Shown: positions 52,209-61,251, numbered from the stretch's first letter. The stretch: DNA of 64,000 bases from Granulosicoccaceae bacterium (GCA_020629835.1 JAHDCO010000015.1:1-64000), one strand, 5' to 3'. Numbers and translations are program-made. Notes: a model not told the origin generated them from the sequence alone.

Positions 52209-53564
52209 ATGCCCACCCCCGGCCTGATAGAAGCCACAAAGACGTGGGCGACGATTGGCATCTTGTCGTTCGGTGGTCCGGCTGCGCAAATTGCGCTGAT
52301 GCACAAAACATTGGTGGACGACAACCAATGGTTGACTGAAAAGGATTTTCTGCACGCCTTAAGTTTTTGCATGCTGCTGCCCGGACCGGAAGCTATGCAG
52401 CTCGCCACCTACGCAGGCTGGCGTTTGCATGGAACACTGGGTGGATTGATTGCCGGGTTGTTGTTTATTGTTCCCGGGGCTTTAGTGGTACTTGGACTGG
52501 CAGCGCTTTATGCCTTGTTCGGTGACGTGTCGTTGGTATCAGCGCTGTTTTTTGGCATCAAGGCAGCGGTTATCGTGATCGTGATTGAAGCGTTGATTAA
52601 AGTGGCTAAACGTGCCCTTACCCATCCGTTGCAATGGGTCTTAGCGTTGTTTGCGTTTATATCGCTTTTCTATCTGGCCGTACCGTACCCGCTGGTTGTG
52701 CTGACGGCTGCAGCGGTTGGTTTCGCTTTCCATAAACAGCTGGTACCGAATCCAACCACCCTATCTACAAGTTCGGTAAGCAAGCAGGCAAGCCTTAAAA
52801 CTCAAGACGCCACAAAGAAACGTGAATTGACCGAGGCGCACGCAACAAGCGAAACAGCCAAACTCACCACGTGGCAAGCAACACTTCGAACCGTTGTCAT
52901 CTGGCTATTGATTTGGTGGTTACCCATTGGCGGCTTACTGGCTTGGGGTCAGCATCAGTTACTGGTAGAGATCGGTACGTTCTTTTCCACTTTGGCCGTC
53001 GTCACGTTTGGCGGAGCCTATGCAGTGCTTGCTTACCTGGCTCAGGATGCCGTCACACAGTACGGATGGTTAAGCGCTGTGCAAATGATGGATGGCCTGG
53101 CGTTGGCTGAGACCACGCCCGGCCCACTGATACTGGTTACAGAATTTGTAGGGTTTATGGCAGGCTTTCAACAGGCAGGCCTCGCCTACGGTGTCGCAGC
53201 GGCTTTCGTCACACTGTGGGTTACGTTCGTGCCGTGTTTTCTGTGGATATTTGCCGGTGCCCCTTATATTGATTGGCTCAGCGATCAGCCGCGTTTAAAA
53301 GCTGCGTTAACCGCCATCACCGCAGCGGTTGTGGGAGTTATTCTGAACCTCTCGCTATGGTTCGCGATGAATGTGGTGTTTGGCACCGTATTACGTTACG
53401 AGAACGGCCCAATACAAACGTGGATGCCCGAGTGGCAAAGCGTACAACCTATCACGCTGGCTTTGATTGCCGTATGTGCAGTCATGACCTTTGCCTTTAA
53501 ATGGCCGTTATTGCGCGTTTTGGTTATTGCCGCGGCACTCGGTTATGTGTTGTATCCCGCGTAA
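52209..53564 (+). CDS. chrA: Chromate efflux transporter (CHR family, long form)
   Basis: A 451-residue membrane protein with two CHR repeats. The first contains FGGPAAQIALMHKTLVDDNQWLTEKDFLHALSFCMLLPGPEAMQL (pieces about 18-62), and the second has TFGGAYAVLAYLAQDAV and ALAETTPGPLILVTEFVGF (about 260-320). A polar linker (about 185-215, Thr/Ser/Lys-rich) joins them. The family exports chromate, or in some members other oxyanions such as sulfate. It lies 26 bases after eda, the same strand, but with no clear functional link to sugar metabolism. No ChrB regulator is adjacent. Confidence 0.9.
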   Translation: MPTPGLIEATKTWATIGILSFGGPAAQIALMHKTLVDDNQWLTEKDFLHALSFCMLLPGPEAMQLATYAGWRLHGTLGGLIAGLLFIVPGALVVLGLAALYALFGDVSLVSALFFGIKAAVIVIVIEALIKVAKRALTHPLQWVLALFAFISLFYLAVPYPLVVLTAAAVGFAFHKQLVPNPTTLSTSSVSKQASLKTQDATKKRELTEAHATSETAKLTTWQATLRTVVIWLLIWWLPIGGLLAWGQHQLLVEIGTFFSTLAVVTFGGAYAVLAYLAQDAVTQYGWLSAVQMMDGLALAETTPGPLILVTEFVGFMAGFQQAGLAYGVAAAFVTLWVTFVPCFLWIFAGAPYIDWLSDQPRLKAALTAITAAVVGVILNLSLWFAMNVVFGTVLRYENGPIQTWMPEWQSVQPITLALIAVCAVMTFAFKWPLLRVLVIAAALGYVLYPA

Positions 53565-53589
53565 ACTGCTGGTAACCGCACGACACCAC

Positions 53590-55278
53590 TTAAAACAAAT
53601 TCAACGCCAGTATGGCCAGCATGAGTGCAACAACCACACTCACCATCGCGTTAACGCCCCAGATATCGGCCAATAAGCCCGATGGGGAGGCAAACTGAGA
53701 CAAGCGAGTCATGCTTCGCTTTAATCCGTCCATTGCAACATCGCGTGCCCGCCGATTCACCGCAGCAACGGCCGCCACGATTGCCGGTAATGCAACAGCA
53801 GCCGCTTTGCGATACACCCAGTCAGCATCCAGGTTGACTCGCCGGATTTGATTCGGGTGCAGCCCCACCTTCATTAAATACACAAACGCCAAGAGCGCAA
53901 AACACAAGAGCTGCATTTGCGTAATCACATGGCTGAAGGTATACGGTTGATAGTCAACCGAATACGGCAGTATGGCGTACAGCGTGCCTGGAAATACGCC
54001 AATAAACACACACAAAAACGCCGTTATAACCATAGCCAGCTGCATGTGGCGAGGAGCCTCGGCTGGGCGCTTGCCACTGTCGTGTCCAAAAAACGTAAAA
54101 AATGGAATCTTGATGGCGGTGTGGGCAATTGCACCCACTGATGCGGCTACTAAGGCAAACCACGCCAGGTAGTAACCCTTCTTACTGGCCGCATCGATGA
54201 TCAACGACTTTGAAATAAAGCCGCTGAGCAACGGAAAGGCTGAAATCGACATAGCGCCGACAAGGCAACACACCATGGTCACGGGCATCGTGCGGTACAA
54301 ACCACCCAGCTCAGACGCCTTTGAGGTGCCCGTACGGTACATCACGGCGCCCACGGTCATAAACAATAAGGACTTGTACAAGACTGAACTGAATGCATGC
54401 GCCACAGTACCGTTTAATGCCAGCTCAGTGCCGATGCCCACACCAACCACCATAAAGCCAAGCTGGCTGTTCAGGCTATACGCCAACACGCGCCGTAAGT
54501 CGTTTTCAATGACCGCAAAAAACAGCGTAAAGATCGCCATGACCGATCCGATGTACACCAACACCTCAGTGCCTGCATAACCGCGTGCCAGGGTGTAGAC
54601 CGCCATCTTCGTCGTAAATGCTGATAACACGACAGTACCGGTAATCGTGGCGGCCGGATAAGCGTCCTGAAGCCAGTTATGCAAAAACGGGAAAGCGCAT
54701 TTGATGCCGAACGCAATGAATATCAACCAGGTACCTAACGACACTAAGCCGAGGTTGCCGAAGGTTGTGGAGCCCGTATCGTAGAAATGCAGTAACAGCC
54801 CGGCCAGCAATAACACACCGGATAACACCTGAATGATGAGATACCGCATACCCGTTGCCATGGCACCAGGCGTACGGCGTGCAAAAATTAAAAACACCGA
54901 CGTAATAGCGGTGGCTTCCCACCATATAAAAAGCGTAATTAAGTCCCCGGCAAACACACCACCCAGTGCGGCACCGGCATAACCCAGGGTTGCTACCTGC
55001 TGCACCACGTCACGCACATGCCACGCGTACAAGCCGGCCAGGAACGCCGCGATACAGAACACCACCCCAAACGGGAAGCTCAGGGTGTCGATTCGGTAAA
55101 AAATCAACTCGAACCCCTGAACACTCACAACCGCGTGTGTGCCCATGCCGAACCACAATATGGACGCTAGCCCAGCGAACGGCGTGATTAATAAGATAGG
55201 CGCGCGAAAACGCGCAGGCACACACGCAACCAGCACACTGGCGAATAAAAAGATAATGGGTGCACTGAATGCCATCAT
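53590..55278 (-). CDS. Mrp/Mbh-type D-like (NuoL/M/N family) proton-translocating subunit, third copy
   Basis: A 562-residue polytopic subunit with about 14-16 helices, larger than the other two D-like proteins. The conserved charged positions are all kept: Glu in FIWWEATAITS, Lys in FGIKCAFPFLHNWLQDAYP, Lys in HAFSSVLYKSLLFMTVG, and Lys in GFISKSLI. The extra C-terminal stretch includes an RRARDVAMDGLKR amphipathic segment and a last helix, reminiscent of the lateral helix in NuoL/MrpA-type proteins. The 4-base ATGA overlap with the upstream small protein shows coupling. It is the last gene of the operon. Confidence 0.88.
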   Translation of the reverse strand: MMAFSAPIIFLFASVLVACVPARFRAPILLITPFAGLASILWFGMGTHAVVSVQGFELIFYRIDTLSFPFGVVFCIAAFLAGLYAWHVRDVVQQVATLGYAGAALGGVFAGDLITLFIWWEATAITSVFLIFARRTPGAMATGMRYLIIQVLSGVLLLAGLLLHFYDTGSTTFGNLGLVSLGTWLIFIAFGIKCAFPFLHNWLQDAYPAATITGTVVLSAFTTKMAVYTLARGYAGTEVLVYIGSVMAIFTLFFAVIENDLRRVLAYSLNSQLGFMVVGVGIGTELALNGTVAHAFSSVLYKSLLFMTVGAVMYRTGTSKASELGGLYRTMPVTMVCCLVGAMSISAFPLLSGFISKSLIIDAASKKGYYLAWFALVAASVGAIAHTAIKIPFFTFFGHDSGKRPAEAPRHMQLAMVITAFLCVFIGVFPGTLYAILPYSVDYQPYTFSHVITQMQLLCFALLAFVYLMKVGLHPNQIRRVNLDADWVYRKAAAVALPAIVAAVAAVNRRARDVAMDGLKRSMTRLSQFASPSGLLADIWGVNAMVSVVVALMLAILALNLF

Positions 55279-55646
55279 GCGTCGGGTGCCTTGTCCTGAT
55301 TAAACGCGATCTGTTCGGTACCTGACTCAGGGTATGATTCTGCGTCGACCGAGTCTGGTGCGTAGTAGTTTTCAGGACGAGCGATTAGCCAACGTAAAGC
55401 GGATGCACCCAACACGATAAAACTAAACGCCAGAAATCCGGTTAAGGCATAAAATCCGGGCGTACCTTCGTAAGGCGCGTAAGCGTGCCGATGTATCAAA
55501 AAATCCAGAACAAACAACAGCGCACTAAGCGCGGCTACGCCGTAAATTACTCGCTGGACAACGGTAGATGATTCCGTCCACGAAAACGCCCGGGCCAATG
55601 GAGTCAGTTGGGCGTTCGTTGGATTGTTTTGCGCGGATTTTTTCAT
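55275..55646 (-). CDS. Small two-helix membrane protein of the Mrp-type operon
   Basis: A 123-residue protein with two predicted membrane helices (about 33-50 and 63-87). The residues around them read FLIHRHAYAPYEGTPGFYALTGF, and the sequence after helix 2 is LIARPENYYAP. I recall proteins of this size and with a PE(D/N)YY ending next to three-D-subunit Mrp-like clusters, but I cannot confirm it here and no function is known. It lies between two D-like subunits, 4 bases after one stop and overlapping the next start by 4 bases. It is probably an accessory subunit of the complex. Confidence 0.75.
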   Translation of the reverse strand: MKKSAQNNPTNAQLTPLARAFSWTESSTVVQRVIYGVAALSALLFVLDFLIHRHAYAPYEGTPGFYALTGFLAFSFIVLGASALRWLIARPENYYAPDSVDAESYPESGTEQIAFNQDKAPDA

Positions 55647-55650
55647 GGTG

Positions 55651-57114
55651 TTAGCGCCAGGGAATCATTGCGACTAATTCGGTAAGCGGGGCAGGAAAGA
55701 AAAATAACAACACAGTACCTGTTGCCGTCACCGCAATCGCATATCGACAGGCAGCCGGTGCATCACCGTGATCATGATGCTCCGCATCGCTATTCTCGGG
55801 CAGCGGTTTAAAAAATGCTCGCAATGGAATCGGTAGTAAATACGCAATATTCAACAAGGTACTGAGCATAAGCACCGCAACCCAAATCCACATGCCGGTA
55901 TCGAACGATCCACCCGCAATCAAAAGCTTACTCCAGGTGCCACCGGTAGGCGGTAAGCCAATGATTCCCAGGCTGGCAATAAAGAAAGCGGCCATCGTCA
56001 GTGGCATACGCTTACCGATACCATCCAACTGACTGATGGAGTCTTTATGCGCACCGACCAAGATGGCGCCGGCGCAAAAGAACAACGTGATCTTGCCAAA
56101 GGCGTGCATTACGATATGCATCACACCACCGCTAACAGACATGGTGGTGGCCAGCAAAGCTGCCATCACAATGTACGACAGTTGACTCACGGTGGAATAC
56201 GCCAGCCGTGCCTTTAAGTTGTCTTTGGTGAAAGCCACGGCAGATGCGGCCAAAATCGTAAACGCAGTAAACGGAAGCAACCAGTCAGCCGCACCGCTCG
56301 CCGATACGGTGTCAATGCCGAAGATGTAAGTAACGATTTTCAGGATGGCGAATACACCGGTTTTTACAACCGCTACCGCGTGCAACAACGCACTGACCGG
56401 TGTAGGCGCGACCATCGCAGCCGGTAGCCAGCGATGTAACGGCATTACCGCTGCCTTGCCAATGCCGAAAACAAATAAACCCAGTAAAAACGCTAACGAA
56501 AACCCGCTAAGCCCGGCACCACTAAGCACACCGCCTTCGGCAAAGTCCAAGGTACCTGAGGCCGTAGCTACCCAAATCATCGCGGGTAAAAATAAGCCAA
56601 TCGAACTCGTCATTAATATGCCGATGTAAACCTTTCCCGCACGTACGGCCGCAGCATGCCCGGCGTGCGTCACTAACGGAAAAGTCGATAGTGTGATGAC
56701 CTCATACGCCACAAACAACGTCAGTAAATTACCCGCGTAAGCCGCTGCCATAACGGCTGCGATCGCAATGGCAAAGCAGGTATAGAAACGGGTTTGATTC
56801 TTCTCGTTGTGCCCACGCATGTATCCGATGCTGTACACCGTGGTGACGATCCAGAGAAAACTTGCCAGCAACCCGAAGATCACCCCCATCGGCTCAACAA
56901 CCAGCTTAAGTGAGTACTGGCTCAGTATCTGGATTTCACCACTGACCTGTACCTCACCGGCCAAGGTTGCGCGCCAGATGATGATGTTGATAACGAACAA
57001 ACAAAATCCGGCAAACAGAATGGCCCCTTCTCGCCAATTTCGACGGCGCTCACCGAATGCAATGATGAAAGGCACCACCAGCAACGGTGGCAGTAACGTC
57101 CATAACGGGTTCAT
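55651..57114 (-). CDS. Mrp-type D-like (NuoL/M/N family) subunit, second copy
   Basis: A 487-residue polytopic subunit, about 14 helices. The channel residues are kept: Glu in LFVAYEVITLSTFPLV, Lys in FGIGKAAVMPLHRWLP, His/Lys in HIVMHAFGKITLFFCAG, and Lys in GTWSKLLIAG. A His-rich loop (EHHDHGDAP, about 445) before the last helix is unusual and could bind metal. It is closest to MrpD/MnhD rather than complex I. The start overlaps the preceding D gene by 4 bases (ATGA). Confidence 0.9.
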   Translation of the reverse strand: MNPLWTLLPPLLVVPFIIAFGERRRNWREGAILFAGFCLFVINIIIWRATLAGEVQVSGEIQILSQYSLKLVVEPMGVIFGLLASFLWIVTTVYSIGYMRGHNEKNQTRFYTCFAIAIAAVMAAAYAGNLLTLFVAYEVITLSTFPLVTHAGHAAAVRAGKVYIGILMTSSIGLFLPAMIWVATASGTLDFAEGGVLSGAGLSGFSLAFLLGLFVFGIGKAAVMPLHRWLPAAMVAPTPVSALLHAVAVVKTGVFAILKIVTYIFGIDTVSASGAADWLLPFTAFTILAASAVAFTKDNLKARLAYSTVSQLSYIVMAALLATTMSVSGGVMHIVMHAFGKITLFFCAGAILVGAHKDSISQLDGIGKRMPLTMAAFFIASLGIIGLPPTGGTWSKLLIAGGSFDTGMWIWVAVLMLSTLLNIAYLLPIPLRAFFKPLPENSDAEHHDHGDAPAACRYAIAVTATGTVLLFFFPAPLTELVAMIPWR

Positions 57115-58598
57115 GGATAACCCCGCAATAACGTTTCTGCCGCACTACCGGCAAGACTTAACGACTGCCCGCCAAAAATCCCGAAATACAAACTCAGCGC
57201 CAGCAAGCTGTACATGGGCACCAACATCGAAATTGGGACCTCACGATACCCCTCGTTCGAGACCGCAGGCCCTCGGGATTCCCGGAACAAGATGAGGTAA
57301 ATCACACGCCCAATATAGGCCACCGCCATGACCGAACTTAATAGAATCAGGCCAGCCGCGATTCCCCAGCCCTGCTCTATTAATGCACTGATGAGCGTGA
57401 ACTTACTGACGAAGCCCGCCGTCAGTGGCACACCGATGAGCCCAAGCCCTGCCAGGATAAACGCAGTGGACGTAAACGGCATACGCGACATCAGACGATC
57501 CAGGCTGGGTATATGAGCGTGGCCGGTTCGGTACAAAATGCAGCCCACCGCCATAAACAAAGTGGTTTTGACCATGCCGTGATTGAATATATGAACCACA
57601 GCGGCAGTTAATCCGGTTTGTGTCGCCAGGCTAATGCCCGTCACGATATACCCAATTTGCGCAACACTCGAATACGCCAACATACGACGCAGGTCGGTTT
57701 GGTAGATCGCCACCAAGGACATAGATAAAAACGCGGCAACTGCAGCGGGCAACAACACCCAATTCAAAAACAGTTGTCCGAAACTGTATTCGGTGCCAAA
57801 GACACTAAAAAATAATCGCACCAGCACATACAGTGAGACCTTTGTCGCGGTACCGGCCAAGAAGGCGGTGACCGCCACGGGGGCGTGGTGATAGGCGTTT
57901 AGTAACCATCCGTGCAGTGGAAAGATGGCAGCTTTGATTAACAAGCCCACCGTTAAGAAACTAAACGCCACCAAGACGGCGCGAGGGCTTTCGGTATCAG
58001 GAATACGAGCTGCCAGATCGACCATGTTCAGTGTGCCGGTGGCCGCGTACAAAAAGCCAATGCCGATCAATATAAACGAGGCACCCACACTGCCTAAAAC
58101 GAGATAACGAAAACTTGCCACTAACGCTCGGCGGTCGGAACCGAACGCGATAAGCATGTAAGTAGACAACGAAGAAATTTCTAGAAATACAAAGACGTTG
58201 AACGCATCACCAGTGATGACGATACCGATCAAACCGGTAATGCATAACAACCAGCCGCAGTAAAACAGGTAATGACGCGAGCTGTCCAAACTGCGCTTGA
58301 TGCTCTCATACGCATACACCAGCACCACGGTACTGATGCCACTGACGAGCAGAGCAACGCCTGCGTTTACTTGATCGATGTAGAACTCGATACCTGTGGG
58401 CGCTTCCCAACCCCCAATCGAATAGCGAATGATGGAGCCGTCGGACACTTGCAAGAGCAACGCAACCGAAACCAGAAACGTCAGCACACTCACTAATGTT
58501 GCAAACGCCCAACTCCACACGGGGTGACGTAATAGGATGATCAACGGTGCGCCCACTAACGGCAGCATCACCTGCAACGCTGGCAACTGATCCATCAT
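57111..58598 (-). CDS. Mrp-type D subunit (MnhD/MrpD-like), first copy
   Basis: A 495-residue polytopic antiporter subunit. The channel positions are kept: Glu in FVFLEISSLSTYMLIA, Lys in GLLIKAAIFPLHGWLLNAY, His/Lys in HIFNHGMVKTTLFMAVG, and Lys in GFVSKFTLISALIE. Its place directly after MrpC fits the MrpD/MbhH slot. Two ATG codons stand in tandem; the first overlaps the MrpC stop by one base. In known complexes D-type subunits translocate protons and drive Na+ (or K+) exchange. It lies at the centre of the coupled gene run. Confidence 0.92.
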   Translation of the reverse strand: MMDQLPALQVMLPLVGAPLIILLRHPVWSWAFATLVSVLTFLVSVALLLQVSDGSIIRYSIGGWEAPTGIEFYIDQVNAGVALLVSGISTVVLVYAYESIKRSLDSSRHYLFYCGWLLCITGLIGIVITGDAFNVFVFLEISSLSTYMLIAFGSDRRALVASFRYLVLGSVGASFILIGIGFLYAATGTLNMVDLAARIPDTESPRAVLVAFSFLTVGLLIKAAIFPLHGWLLNAYHHAPVAVTAFLAGTATKVSLYVLVRLFFSVFGTEYSFGQLFLNWVLLPAAVAAFLSMSLVAIYQTDLRRMLAYSSVAQIGYIVTGISLATQTGLTAAVVHIFNHGMVKTTLFMAVGCILYRTGHAHIPSLDRLMSRMPFTSTAFILAGLGLIGVPLTAGFVSKFTLISALIEQGWGIAAGLILLSSVMAVAYIGRVIYLILFRESRGPAVSNEGYREVPISMLVPMYSLLALSLYFGIFGGQSLSLAGSAAETLLRGYP

Positions 58599-58963
58599 CA
58601 GGCGTCTTGCTCCGCCGCATTCGCAGCACGAATCTCATCTTCCTCGATGGTTCCGTAGGCTTCGTAAACTCGAACCGTTAGCGCAAGTGCCACAGCGGTG
58701 GTAGCGACCCCTACCACAATGGCGGTTAAGATCAGGACGTGCGGCAACGGATTGGAGTAAACCACGGAAGGATCATCAATCAGTATCGGTGCGGTACCAC
58801 CCTCCACCTTACTCATGGTGATGTAGAGAAAAAAGATTGAGGTTTGAAAAATACTCAGGCCAATCATTTTTTTGACCATGTTGTACCGGGCAATCAGTAT
58901 GTAAAGCCCCGCCATCATCAGCACAATGACGACCCAATAGTTGTATAACCCAAGCCAGTCCAT
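58598..58963 (-). CDS. mrpC: Mrp/Mnh subunit C (NuoK-like)
   Basis: A 121-residue protein with three helices. The NuoK/MrpC-like arrangement is visible: helix 1 with YNYWVVIVLMMAGLYILI, helix 2 after ARYNMVKKMIGLSIFQTSIFFLY, the loop SKVEGGTAPIL (Mrp-type rather than complex I), and helix 3 with LILTAIVVGVATTAVALALTVRVYEAYGTI. The Glu of the loop and the conserved VGVA in helix 3 are typical. ATG overlaps the MrpB stop by one base (TGATG). Confidence 0.92.
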   Translation of the reverse strand: MDWLGLYNYWVVIVLMMAGLYILIARYNMVKKMIGLSIFQTSIFFLYITMSKVEGGTAPILIDDPSVVYSNPLPHVLILTAIVVGVATTAVALALTVRVYEAYGTIEEDEIRAANAAEQDA

Positions 58964-59391
58964 CAGCGCTTACTCGCAAAACCGTAAAACAAACTCACCA
59001 TAACCGCCGTAACCGTAATACCCACACCTAACTCAACTGCGAAGATACCCCAGTGTTGTCCATGCAGCGGGTCATGAGCTAACGCATCATAGTCCAGCAA
59101 ATTACCGCCTAACATCATGGTGACAACGCCAGTCCCGGCGTACAGAAGAACCCCTAACGCCATTAACCAACGCAAAACTGATGGCGGTAAAACGCGCCGT
59201 GTTCGCTGCAAACCGAATATCAAGCCGTACAGGATGAAAGCTGTGGCGAAAATAACGCCGGCCTGGAATCCACCACCCGGTCCGTAGTCGCCATGGAATT
59301 GCACGTACAGACCGAACATCAACACAAACGGCACCAATAAACGCGTGACAACTTGCAACACGCGATGGCGCTGACGAGGATAGCTTTTCAT
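58963..59391 (-). CDS. mrpB: Mrp/Mnh subunit B
   Basis: A 142-residue protein with four helices. MrpB landmarks are VTRLLVPFVLMFGLYVQFHGDYGPGGGFQAGVIFATAFILYGL (pieces), where the HGDYGPGGGFQAG motif is diagnostic, and GVLLYAGTG in helix 3. The last helix has VELGVGITVTAVMVSLF. The 4-base ATGA overlap with the upstream MbhD/E-like gene indicates coupling. Together with the C subunit it forms the link between MrpA and MrpD-type parts. Confidence 0.93.
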   Translation of the reverse strand: MKSYPRQRHRVLQVVTRLLVPFVLMFGLYVQFHGDYGPGGGFQAGVIFATAFILYGLIFGLQRTRRVLPPSVLRWLMALGVLLYAGTGVVTMMLGGNLLDYDALAHDPLHGQHWGIFAVELGVGITVTAVMVSLFYGFASKR

Positions 59392-60002
59392 GTCATTCGA
59401 TCGTTGTCGTGCCCGGGCTCGTGCGGTGTGTCGCCCGGTGCGTGTTCAGGTAGCTCTTCTTCTGGTCGTCGGCGCTTCAAACCGAGTAAGCCCATAACAG
59501 CAACACCGGCGGTAAACACCACCACCGTTTCGCCCAGCGTGTCATAGCCTCGATAACTGGCTAACACCGACGTTACGATGTTAGGCGGCCCAACTTCATC
59601 GCCAGACTGCTCGATAAAGCGTTTGGCTAACTGGGGGTGCGTTTGTGCCGGTGAGGTTGCACTGCCGTACGGAGGCATATCCAAGGTGCCGTATATGAGC
59701 AGCCCGCCCGTTACCACCACGAACAGCAATGCCAGCCAACTGTCGTTACCACGCGGCTTTTGATCGTGTTTGGTAAACGACAGCGCACCTAAGAACAAAA
59801 TGGTCGAAATGCCTGAGCCAACCGCAGCTTCAGTGAACGCAACATCCATGGCGTCCATCACGACGAACGCACCGGCCGCAATTAATGAATAGAGCCCGGT
59901 TAGGATGACCGCCGCCAAAAGGTCTCGCAATACGATGATGCCGATAGCGGCCACGGCTAAAAACGTTAGCAGCACCGCGATGCTAAATTGCTCAAGGCTC
60001 AT
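59388..60002 (-). CDS. MbhD/MbhE-like fused subunit (DUF4040; MrpA C-terminal equivalent)
   Basis: A 204-residue membrane protein that matches the C-terminal part of MrpA but is encoded separately. Residues 1-80 are the MbhD/DUF4040 part, with helices around VLRDLLAAVILTGLYSLIAAGAFV and the diagnostic DVAFTEAAVGSGISTILFL. After a middle helix and a loop, residues about 140-175 are the MbhE part with NIVTSVLASYRGYDTLGETVVVFTAGVAVMGL. This split from a NuoL-like domain is the archaeal Mbh arrangement rather than that of canonical MrpA. ATGA overlaps link it to MrpG and MrpB. Confidence 0.9.
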   Translation of the reverse strand: MSLEQFSIAVLLTFLAVAAIGIIVLRDLLAAVILTGLYSLIAAGAFVVMDAMDVAFTEAAVGSGISTILFLGALSFTKHDQKPRGNDSWLALLFVVVTGGLLIYGTLDMPPYGSATSPAQTHPQLAKRFIEQSGDEVGPPNIVTSVLASYRGYDTLGETVVVFTAGVAVMGLLGLKRRRPEEELPEHAPGDTPHEPGHDNDRMT

Positions 60003-60445
60003 GACGCACCATCCTTGTTGCTGTTGTCACCCTCATCATCGGCTTCAAAGCCCTCTTTCGGCTTACGAGACAGGGCCATTTTCTTCGCTAACTTTGGTGA
60101 TGCCAAAATGGGCTTGCCGTTTTCATCAATTGGCACGAGCCCCGACAGCAGCGCAATCTTTGCTAAGGCATGAGAGCACGTGGGGGTCGTAAACAAGGTG
60201 AAAAATAAAATCAGAATCAACTTTGCGGCAATCCAGGGATTTTGATATTCCACCAGCGCGATGATGACCATACCCAGCAACATAAAGATGGTGCTGCCAG
60301 TATCGGTCACGCCTGCGGCGTGCAAGCGGGTGTACAGGTCGGGCAACCGGAGTAAACCCACACCACCGGCCACAACAAACACACAACCGATGAGCATAAG
60401 CACCCAAGCCAACCCGGTCAGCAGCACCAACACAAAATCAGGCAT
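59999..60445 (-). CDS. mrpG: Mrp/Mnh subunit G
   Basis: A 148-residue protein with three helices. MrpG signatures are GVGLLRLPDLYTRLHAAGVTDTGSTIFMLLGM (residues about 25-57 in pieces). The third helix leads into TPTCSHALAKIAL, the TxPxxxHALxxAA-type end of MrpG. The polar C-terminal extension is longer than usual. I start at ATG 60445, with CGGGAA 8 bases ahead, rather than at TTG 60451. It overlaps the MbhD/E-like gene by 4 bases. Confidence 0.93.
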   Translation of the reverse strand: MPDFVLVLLTGLAWVLMLIGCVFVVAGGVGLLRLPDLYTRLHAAGVTDTGSTIFMLLGMVIIALVEYQNPWIAAKLILILFFTLFTTPTCSHALAKIALLSGLVPIDENGKPILASPKLAKKMALSRKPKEGFEADDEGDNSNKDGAS

Positions 60446-60463
60446 GGTCAAATTCCCGTCGCA

Positions 60464-60745
60464 TCAGTAGTCATCCTCTTGGTAGGCTCCGCTGCCAAGA
60501 TCGTCGTATTCGTAAAACTTCAGCACCGCGACCGTGGCAACAAAGTTAATGAGCGAATACACCAACGCGATATCAAGGAATTCAGGACGCCCCGTGAGAA
60601 AACCAAACACCGCGATGAACAGCATGATTTTCGTACCAAACGAATTAACCGCTGACAGTCGGTCGTACAAAGTAGGGCCCAGCAACGCACGTACGATCGT
60701 CAACACCATGGTGGCCAGTAATGCGAGTACCGCAGCAACAAACAT
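60464..60745 (-). CDS. mrpF: Mrp/Mnh subunit F
   Basis: A 93-residue protein with three helices. The MrpF pattern is clear: VLTIVRALLGPTLYDRLSAVNSFGTKIML, where GPTLYDR(L/I)xAxNxxGT is diagnostic, followed by FLDIALVYSLINFVATVAVLKFYE. GGGAGG lies 8 bases ahead of the ATG, which overlaps the MrpE stop by one base. The gap to MrpG is 18 bases. Confidence 0.94.
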   Translation of the reverse strand: MFVAAVLALLATMVLTIVRALLGPTLYDRLSAVNSFGTKIMLFIAVFGFLTGRPEFLDIALVYSLINFVATVAVLKFYEYDDLGSGAYQEDDY

Positions 60746-61251
60746 CAGCGCACCCTCCCATCGGCGGTTTTGAAATGCGGTTCCACATCACGAATGTGGG
60801 CAGCCATTTCGCCGCCTTCCAATTCATCAAGGCTGTCTTCATGCAGGGCGTGCACAACAATTTCACCTTCAACCGAAAAATTTATTGCCGTAGTGCCAGG
60901 CGTTAATGTGATTGAGTTGGCGAAGATCACCCGACCAATCTCCGTCTCCGGGGTGGCCGCTACCCGACGTAACGTGGGCTTGATGTTCATATTCGGTGAC
61001 AGGACCCGGCGTGTGACATCCACATTGGACAGAAAGATCTGTTTCAGCAACCAACCCCAATAGGCCAGGATATGCAAAAACCGGAAATAGATAGGCTCGC
61101 CACGGTGCTGCAAAACGCGCATGTAGGCGGACAACCAGACCACCAGGGCCACCGACAAAGCGCCCAGTATGATGAGTTGAGTTTTGAACAGCCCTGATAA
61201 CAGCAGCCACAAAACTGTCAGAGTTGCTAACAACCGAAACGCTAATATCAT
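60745..61251 (-). CDS. mrpE: Mrp/Mnh subunit E
   Basis: A 168-residue protein with two or three N-terminal helices (LLATLTVLWLLLSG, then LIILGALSVALVVWLSAY) and a cytoplasmic domain. The MrpE signature FANSITLTPGTTAINFSVEGEIVVHALHEDSLDELEGG is present (about residues 108-146). The ATG at 61251 matches the usual short N terminus better than the GTG at 61269. It is the first gene of the ten-gene run and diverges from the esterase gene at 61.5 kb. Confidence 0.93.
   Translation of the reverse strand: MILAFRLLATLTVLWLLLSGLFKTQLIILGALSVALVVWLSAYMRVLQHRGEPIYFRFLHILAYWGWLLKQIFLSNVDVTRRVLSPNMNIKPTLRRVAATPETEIGRVIFANSITLTPGTTAINFSVEGEIVVHALHEDSLDELEGGEMAAHIRDVEPHFKTADGRVR

Noticed and set aside
53590-61251. 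Complex I or formate/hydrogenase complex
   Set aside because: No NuoB/C/D, hydrogenase or dehydrogenase subunit is present, and the C, B, E, F and G subunits are clearly of Mrp type.
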